64,000 nt of DNA from NCBI RefSeq assembly GCF_014174475.1, contig NZ_JACJUD010000001.1, forward strand, positions 868,001-932,000, given 5' to 3'. The position numbers and the translations under genes were made by a program. The notes under the pieces were generated by a model, which was given only the letters and a program-made list of their open reading frames with translations, was not told where the DNA came from and ran no database searches. The stretch comes from Aquipseudomonas ullengensis (lineage in GTDB: Bacteria > Pseudomonadota > Gammaproteobacteria > Pseudomonadales > Pseudomonadaceae). Numbering within the stretch: position 1 is the stretch's first letter; the number at the start of each line of letters is the position of its first letter. This document shows positions 57,708-64,000 of the stretch, piece after piece.

Positions 57708-58664
57708 ATGCGTAAATCACTGATGCGCATGACATTTCGTCAGCTTCAGGTATTTCGCGCGGTGTGCGAAAGCCGTTCCTACAGCCGCGCGGCAGAAGAA
57801 ATGGCGCTGACCCAACCGGCCGTGAGCCTGCAGATTCGCCAGCTGGAAGAGCTGATCGGCCAGCCGCTGTTCGATTACGTGGCCAAGAAGCTCTACCTGA
57901 CGCCCGCCGCCGAGGTGCTACTGAAGGCCAGCGAAGATGTCTTCGGCCGCCTGGAAAGCCTCGACATGCAGCTCTCCGACCTGCAGGGCTCGCTGCAGGG
58001 TCAGCTCAGCCTGGCAGTGGAATCCAGCGCCAAGTACCTGGTGCCGCACCTGTTCGCCGCCTTTCGCGCGCAGCATCCGGAGGTCAGCCTGCAGCTGGTG
58101 GTGGTCAATCATGCGCAGGCGGTGCGACGCCTGTCGGTGAGCCGCGACGACCTGCTGATCATGTCGCAGGTGCCGAGCGAGCTGGCGCTGGATTTCTTTC
58201 CGTTCTTCAACAATCCGATCGTCGCCGTGGCGCCGCCAAGCCATCCGCTGTGCTCGCTGCAGCGGCTGCGCCTGGCGGATCTGGGTGCATTCCCGCTGCT
58301 GGTGCGCGAGGCTGGCTCGGGCACACGCAAGGCCTGCGAGGAGTATTGCCACCAGAAGCGCGCGCACTTCGCCCAGACCCTGGAAGTCGGCTCCACCGAA
58401 TCGCAAGTGGAGGCGGTGATCGCCGGCCTCGGCCTGGCCCTGCTGCCGCGCCACGCGGTGCGCCTGGAGCTGGCCGCCGGCCTGCTGCGCGAACTGCCGG
58501 TCGAGGAATTGCCGCTACAGCGCAGCTGGTGCGTGGTGCACACCCGCGGCAAACGCCTGTCGCCGGTGGCCCAGGCGTTCCTCGAATTCATCCGCACCGA
58601 GCGGGCGCAGATCAGTGCATTGGGCGAGCGCTTCGCCGCTCTGCAAGTGGCGCCGCAGCCATGA
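57708..58664 (+). CDS. LysR-family regulator divergent from pyruvate carboxylase
   Basis: A 318-residue LysR protein: helix-turn-helix in residues 8-65 (LQVFRAVCESRSYSRAAEEM, then TQPAVSLQIRQLEELIGQPLF) and a two-lobed effector domain. Matches P. aeruginosa PA5437 in position. The ATG at 57708 is preferred; a GTG nine bases upstream is the alternative. Likely controls pycA-oadA; effector unknown. Its 3' end overlaps a small convergent gene by 53 bases. Confidence 0.92.
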   Translation: MRKSLMRMTFRQLQVFRAVCESRSYSRAAEEMALTQPAVSLQIRQLEELIGQPLFDYVAKKLYLTPAAEVLLKASEDVFGRLESLDMQLSDLQGSLQGQLSLAVESSAKYLVPHLFAAFRAQHPEVSLQLVVVNHAQAVRRLSVSRDDLLIMSQVPSELALDFFPFFNNPIVAVAPPSHPLCSLQRLRLADLGAFPLLVREAGSGTRKACEEYCHQKRAHFAQTLEVGSTESQVEAVIAGLGLALLPRHAVRLELAAGLLRELPVEELPLQRSWCVVHTRGKRLSPVAQAFLEFIRTERAQISALGERFAALQVAPQP

Positions 58665-58824
58665 TGCCGGCCGCGAGCTGCTCGGGGAAATTGCTGATCT
58701 CGTCACTCAGCCGACGCCGCTCCGAGTAATCCTCGATCGCCCGGCGAAACTGCATGCGGCGCAGGTCTTCCTGCTGACGGCGGGACTTGTTCGCGGAATG
58801 GGGTTCATCCAGATAAGTAGCCAT
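58612..58824 (-). CDS. Small conserved protein (PA3496-like)
   Basis: A 70-residue protein, MATYLDEPHSANKSRRQQED then LRRMQFRRAIEDYSERRRL, highly charged and helical, resembling the short PA3496-type proteins annotated as putative envelope integrity proteins. GGAG lies 8 bases before the ATG. It is convergent with, and overlaps the end of, the LysR gene. Function unknown; the family match is from memory. Confidence 0.65.
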   Translation of the reverse strand: MATYLDEPHSANKSRRQQEDLRRMQFRRAIEDYSERRRLSDEISNFPEQLAAGIMAAAPLAERRSARPMH

Positions 58825-58923
58825 TTCAGGTCTCCCAGCAATGGATTCGGGGAGCACCAGCATGGGCGCGGCACACGACAATTACGTGCCAGGACGATGA
58901 ACAAGCGATGACCAAACGGCCAC

Positions 58924-58959
58924 AAAAAAGCCCGCGCTGTCTGCACAGGGCGGGCTTTT
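58924..58959 (-). terminator. Terminator after hexR
   Basis: On the minus strand AAAAGCCCGCCCTGT-GCAG-ACAGCGCGGGCTTTT forms a long GC stem followed by TTTT, 16 bases after the hexR stop. Confidence 0.9.
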
Positions 58960-58974
58960 CGTGGAACCGGAGGC

Positions 58975-59853
58975 TCAGTCGGCGCGGCCTTCATCGGTGT
59001 TCTTCACCGACTTCGGCGACAGGCGCAGGCTGCGCAAGCTGCGCTTCACACTCTTCAGGTGGTTGACCAGGCTCGGACCGCGCGCCATGGCCACGCCCAT
59101 CGCCAGCACGTCAATCACCACCAGGTGGGCGATGCGCGAGGTCAGCGGGGTATAGATCTCGGTGTCTTCCTGTACATCGATGGCCAGGTTGACGGTCGAC
59201 AGGTCGGCCAGAGGCGTCTGCCCCGGGCACAGGGTGATCAGCGTGGCGCCGGATTCGCGCACCAGGTTGGCGGTGATCAGCAGGTCCTTGGAGCGCCCCG
59301 ACTGGGAAATGCAGATGGCCACGTCGGTGGGTTTGAGCGTCACCGCGCTCATCGCCTGCATGTGCGGGTCGGAGTACGCCGCCGCGGTCAGCAGCAGACG
59401 GAAGAACTTGTGCTGGGCATCCGCCGCCACCGCGCCGGATGCACCAAAGCCGTAGAACTCGATGCGCTGGGCATGGGCAATGGCGTTGATCGCCTTCTGC
59501 AGGGCCTGGGTGTCGAGGCGCTCGCGCACTTCCATCAAGGTGTGCAGGGTGGTGTCGAAGATCTTCAGGCTGAAGTCGGTGACCGAGTCATCCTCATGGA
59601 TGGCGAACTGGCCGAAGCTGGCCCCCGCCGCCAGGCTCTGCGCCAGCTTCAGCTTGAGGTCCTGGAAACCGCCGCAACCGATAGCGCGGCAGAAGCGCAC
59701 GATGGTCGGCTCGCTGATGCCGACCTCGTGGGCCAGGTCGGCCATGGAGCTGTGCATCACCGCCGAGGGGTCCTGCAGGACATGGTCGGCGACCTTGAGT
59801 TCGGACTTGCGGAGCAGGTGACGGGACTGGGCGATATGCTGCAGCAGATTCAC
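58975..59853 (-). CDS. hexR: HexR-type transcriptional regulator (RpiR family)
   Basis: A 292-residue RpiR-family repressor. The N-terminal helix-turn-helix reads SSMADLAHEVGISEPTIVRFCRAIGCGGF; the SIS sugar-phosphate domain (about 120-260) has FYGFGASGAVAADAQHKFFR and CISQSGRSKDL. HexR senses 2-keto-3-deoxy-6-phosphogluconate and represses zwf and Entner-Doudoroff genes. It is divergent from a zwf gene, with a perfect HexR palindrome between them. P. aeruginosa has two such genes; this one matches the PA5438 copy. Confidence 0.92.
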   Translation of the reverse strand: MNLLQHIAQSRHLLRKSELKVADHVLQDPSAVMHSSMADLAHEVGISEPTIVRFCRAIGCGGFQDLKLKLAQSLAAGASFGQFAIHEDDSVTDFSLKIFDTTLHTLMEVRERLDTQALQKAINAIAHAQRIEFYGFGASGAVAADAQHKFFRLLLTAAAYSDPHMQAMSAVTLKPTDVAICISQSGRSKDLLITANLVRESGATLITLCPGQTPLADLSTVNLAIDVQEDTEIYTPLTSRIAHLVVIDVLAMGVAMARGPSLVNHLKSVKRSLRSLRLSPKSVKNTDEGRAD

Positions 59854-59890
59854 AGGAGGGACTCGGGTTATGATCGGGCTGTAGTGGCCT

Positions 59891-59905
59891 TGTAGTTATA
59901 CTACA
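59891..59905. promoter_or_regulatory. HexR operator
   Basis: TGTAGTTATACTACA is a perfect palindrome matching the HexR consensus TGTAGT-N3-ACTACA. It sits between hexR and zwf and touches the first ATG of the zwf frame, so that ATG is unlikely to be the true start. Confidence 0.88.
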
Positions 59906-59949
59906 TGAGCGTCCCAGCCGCACAGGTAAACCCCGCCGGAGTCCTTTTG

Positions 59950-61395
<1,446 letters not shown>

Positions 61396-61476
61396 CTGCG
61401 CCAGTTGCTGCACAGCTGTATCCCCGCAAGACACCCGCCCTTCCCGACGAGCCCCGTCAATCAAGCCCCGCAGGCG

Positions 61477-61521
61477 GCTGCGCAGCTTTCTGCGCAGCCT
61501 TGCGCAAGCTGTTGCCCAGCT
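61477..61521. promoter_or_regulatory. Helically phased palindromes upstream of hcp
   Basis: Four small palindromes with centres near 61481, 61493, 61503 and 61514: GCTGCGCAGC, CTGCGCAG, TTGCGCAA and AGCTG-N5-CAGCT. Spacing of 10-12 bp puts them on one face of the helix. They lie about 85-140 bp upstream of a -24/-12-like sequence, the usual place for enhancer-binding-protein sites. Function is inference. Confidence 0.5.
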
Positions 61522-61603
61522 TTCCGTGCGGCATTTCGCAGGGCCTCTTCCGCGCCACCCTACTAACGGCCCAACCTATTGTTATTAAAAGATAATTTAT
61601 TTA

Positions 61604-61619
61604 TGGCACACGGATTGAA
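61604..61619 (+). promoter_or_regulatory. Putative sigma-54 promoter of hcp
   Basis: TGGCACACGGATTGAA resembles TGGCAC-N5-TTGCA. The -24 half is perfect; the -12 half has GA instead of GC, which weakens the call. It lies in an AT-rich patch 56 bases upstream of the hcp ATG. Hcp/VgrG genes of the H2/H3 type are often RpoN-dependent in pseudomonads. Confidence 0.4.
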
Positions 61620-61674
61620 AAGCCACTGACTCCCGGACCAGACACGGTCCATGACCCAAGCAAGGAGCGCACTC

Positions 61675-62193
61675 ATGCCAACACCCGCGTATATGACCCT
61701 CGAAGGCACCAAGCAGGGCCTGATCACTGCAGGCACCTTCACCGAGGACTCGGTCGGCAACATTTTCCAGGAAGGTCATGAAGACCAGGTGCTGGTACAG
61801 GCCTTCAACCACCAGGTGATCATCCCGCGTGACCCGCAGTCCGGCCAGCCGACCGGCCAGCGCGTGCACAAGCCGCTGATGATCACCAAGGTGTTCGACA
61901 AATCCTCGCCACTGATCTTCAACTCGCTGACCTCCGGCGAGCGCCTGAACAAGTGCCGCATCGAGTGGTATCGCACCTCCTCCACCGGTACCCAGGAGCA
62001 CTACTACACCATCGAACTGGAAGACGCGGTGATCGTCGACGTGCAGTCGCGCATGCCCAACTGCCAGGACCCGGGCATGGCCCACTTCACCCACCTGGAA
62101 GACGTCTACTTCACCTACCGCAAGATCGTCTGGACCCACGAAGTGTCTGGCACTTCGGGCTCCGACGACTGGCGCTCGCCGATCTCCGCCTGA
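61675..62193 (+). CDS. hcp: Type VI secretion tube protein Hcp
   Basis: A 172-residue Hcp protein that forms hexameric rings stacked into the type VI secretion inner tube. MPTPAYMTLEGTKQGLITAG and HKPLMITKVFDKSSPLIFNSL are family segments and the sequence resembles the 172-residue Hcp2/HcpB/HcpC group of P. aeruginosa rather than Hcp1. AAGGAG lies 8 bases before the ATG. It is 157 bp upstream of vgrG, a typical orphan hcp-vgrG effector cassette. Confidence 0.95.
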   Translation: MPTPAYMTLEGTKQGLITAGTFTEDSVGNIFQEGHEDQVLVQAFNHQVIIPRDPQSGQPTGQRVHKPLMITKVFDKSSPLIFNSLTSGERLNKCRIEWYRTSSTGTQEHYYTIELEDAVIVDVQSRMPNCQDPGMAHFTHLEDVYFTYRKIVWTHEVSGTSGSDDWRSPISA

Positions 62194-62350
62194 CTCCGGT
62201 CGCCTCTCGGCGACAGCGTAAATTTGCGCCCCGCATCAACGCAGCGCACCACGCAGTCGTCGAGAATGCACCGGACTGCAGGGAAGCAGACCGTAACACC
62301 CGCAGCGGCCAGGCCTCCTGGCCGCTGCCATTTCGGCAAGAGGAACAAGG

Positions 62351-64000
62351 ATGTTCGCCCCCGCCAACCAGACCCATTTCAGCCTGAGCATCGACGGCGT
62401 CGCGCACGATCTACAGGTGCTCGAATTCACCGGGCATGAAGCCCTCAGCCAGCCCTTCACGTTCAACCTGGAATTGGTCAGCGAACAGCCTGATCTCGAT
62501 TTGCAAAGCCTGCTGCACCAGCGCGCTTTCCTTGCCCTGTCCGCCCAGGGCGGCGGCATCCACGGCTACATCCAGCAGGTGGGACGCGGCGAATCCGGCA
62601 AACGCCTAAACCGCTACCAACTGGTCCTGCGCCCGCAACTGGCCTACCTGGCCCATCGCAACAACCAGCGCATCTTCCAGCAGCTCAGCGTGGCCGAAAT
62701 CATCGCCATGATTCTGGAAGAACACGGCATCCAGCGCGGCGCCTACCGCTTCCAGCTCGGCGCCAGCTATCCCAAACGCGACTACTGCGTGCAATACGAC
62801 GAGAGCGACCTGCACTTCATCCAGCGCCTGTGCGAGGAAGAAGGCATCCACTACCACTTCCAGCACAGCCAGGACGGCCATGTGCTGGTCTTCGCCGACG
62901 ACCAGACCGCCTTCCCGCGCCTGGCCCCGGTGGCCTATCAGCAGGACTCCGGCCTGGTCGCCGATGAGCCGGTGATCAAGCGCTTTGGCCTGCGCCTGGC
63001 CACTCGCACCAGCCGCGTCACCCGCCGTGACTACGATTTCGAGAAACCGCGACTGCAACTCGAGGCTGCACACAAGGGCGAGGCCAAACTCGACCTGGAA
63101 GACTATGACTACCCCGGCCGCTTCACCGAGCGCCCCCGCGGCAAGCACCTGGCGCAACGCAGCCTGGAACGCCACCGCGCCGACTACCAGCTGGCCGAAG
63201 GCCAGAGCGACCAGCCCCTGCTGCTCAGCGGCCACTTCCTCGAACTGGCCAGCCACCCGCGCAGCGACTGGAACCAGCTGTGGCTGCTCAACGAGATCCA
63301 CCACGAAGGCAAACAGCCGCAGGTGCTGGAAGAGTCGGTGACCAGCTTCCTCGGCGCGCGCAAGGAAACAGAAGGCGCCGAGGACGGCTTCCACCAGGGC
63401 TACCGCAACCGCTTCAGTGCCACCCCCTGGGACATTCCCTACCGCCCGCCCCTGCAACATCCCAAGCCACGCATCCTCGGCAGCCAGAGCGCCGTGGTCA
63501 CCGGCCCCAAAGGTGAGGAGATCCACTGCGATCAGTACGGCCGGGTGAAAGTGCAGTTCCACTGGGACCGCGAAGGCCAGGCCGACGACAAGACCAGCTG
63601 CTGGCTACGCGTCTCCAGTAGCTGGGCCGGCGACCGCTACGGTGCTATCGCCATTCCGCGAGTGGGCATGGAAGTGCTGGTGACCTTCCTCGAAGGTGAT
63701 CCCGACCAGCCGCTGCTCACCGGCTGCCTGTACCACGCCGAACATGTGGTGCCCTACGACCTGCCGGCGCACAAGACCCGCACGGTGTTCAAGACCCTCA
63801 GCTCGCCCGGTGGTGGCGGCTACAACGAACTGCGCATCGAAGACCGCAAAGGCCAGGAACAGATCTACCTGCACGCGCAGAAGGACTGGGACGAAAACGT
63901 CGAGCACGACCAGAAGATCCGCATCGGCCACGAGCGCCACGACACGGTCGAAGCCAACAGCTACACCGAACTGAAGGCCGAGGAACACCGCACCACCCAC
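62351..64000 (+). CDS. vgrG: Type VI secretion spike protein VgrG, 3' end missing
   Basis: The first 550 residues of a VgrG trimeric spike protein; the gene continues beyond the window. Order: gp27-like domain (about 5-370) with QYDESDLHFIQRLCEEEGIHYHF, then gp5-like OB domain with CDQYGRVKVQFHWDREG and WAGDRYGAIAIPRVGMEVLV, GDPDQPLLTGCLYHAEH and the start of the repeat needle (about 500 on). AAGGAACAAGG precedes the ATG. Any C-terminal effector domain or downstream effector/immunity genes are outside the window. Confidence 0.94.
   Translation, partial: MFAPANQTHFSLSIDGVAHDLQVLEFTGHEALSQPFTFNLELVSEQPDLDLQSLLHQRAFLALSAQGGGIHGYIQQVGRGESGKRLNRYQLVLRPQLAYLAHRNNQRIFQQLSVAEIIAMILEEHGIQRGAYRFQLGASYPKRDYCVQYDESDLHFIQRLCEEEGIHYHFQHSQDGHVLVFADDQTAFPRLAPVAYQQDSGLVADEPVIKRFGLRLATRTSRVTRRDYDFEKPRLQLEAAHKGEAKLDLEDYDYPGRFTERPRGKHLAQRSLERHRADYQLAEGQSDQPLLLSGHFLELASHPRSDWNQLWLLNEIHHEGKQPQVLEESVTSFLGARKETEGAEDGFHQGYRNRFSATPWDIPYRPPLQHPKPRILGSQSAVVTGPKGEEIHCDQYGRVKVQFHWDREGQADDKTSCWLRVSSSWAGDRYGAIAIPRVGMEVLVTFLEGDPDQPLLTGCLYHAEHVVPYDLPAHKTRTVFKTLSSPGGGGYNELRIEDRKGQEQIYLHAQKDWDENVEHDQKIRIGHERHDTVEANSYTELKAEEHRTTH

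Overview
The window is about 64% GC, gene-dense, and carries a typical Pseudomonas gene set: pstSCAB-phoU plus a response regulator, purEK, aspA with a LysR regulator, cytochrome c4/c5, engB-ersA-polA, thrB, znuA/zur-znuCB, metNIQ, the two-subunit pyruvate carboxylase, hexR-zwf, and hcp-vgrG. Gene content and local order resemble the P. aeruginosa PA5364-PA5370, PA5425-PA5439 and PA5490-PA5505 blocks, but the blocks are rearranged, so this is Pseudomonas in the broad sense and probably not P. aeruginosa itself. The species call is inference. No tRNA, rRNA, CRISPR array, insertion sequence or prophage was seen.

Region 1 (1-5226, all minus strand): a guanidine-I (ykkC) type riboswitch lies directly upstream of an orphan NitT/TauT-type periplasmic binding protein. 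Downstream on the same strand are a membrane fatty-acid-desaturase-like oxygenase, two short-chain dehydrogenases, an EamA exporter and a creatininase cut by the window edge. The last four genes are coupled by 4-base overlaps. This is the best candidate for an undescribed system: a guanidine-sensing leader heading a gene set that ends in an enzyme acting on a cyclic guanidino compound.

Region 2 (5478-11017): a 7TMR-DISM diguanylate cyclase, an orphan amino-acid-type binding protein, a degenerate-looking M23/LytM protein and a succinyl-CoA:acetate CoA-transferase.

Region 3 (11032-24637): the phosphate module (response regulator, phoU, pstB, enlarged pstA and pstC, pstS) with two clear triple Pho boxes. 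It is followed by a sorbosone-dehydrogenase-like protein, an MHS transporter, a strongly structured intergenic region, an acyl-CoA thioesterase, a hexose-phosphate mutarotase and small envelope or stress genes.

Region 4 (24662-35037): purEK with an apparent attenuator in its leader, LysR/aspA, a helix-turn-helix regulator plus lipoprotein pair divergent from an alanine/glycine symporter, a GNAT protein, asparaginase and glutaminase. The theme is aspartate, asparagine, glutamine and alanine use.

Region 5 (35083-48356): cytochromes c4 and c5, engB, the ErsA small RNA with a sigma-22 (AlgU) type promoter, polA, thrB, the Zur-controlled zinc importer, and the methionine importer.

Region 6 (48417-54205): an AraC regulator, acetylpolyamine amidohydrolase plus a polyamine-binding protein, a CBS protein, threonine aldolase and a DUF1127 small protein.

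Region 7 (54283-64000): pyruvate carboxylase subunits and their LysR regulator, HexR with its operator and zwf, then a type VI secretion hcp-vgrG pair with a sigma-54-like promoter and helically phased palindromes upstream. vgrG runs off the end of the window.

Many intergenic spaces hold short palindromic elements that begin GTAGG and end CCTAC; these are typical Pseudomonas dispersed repeats.
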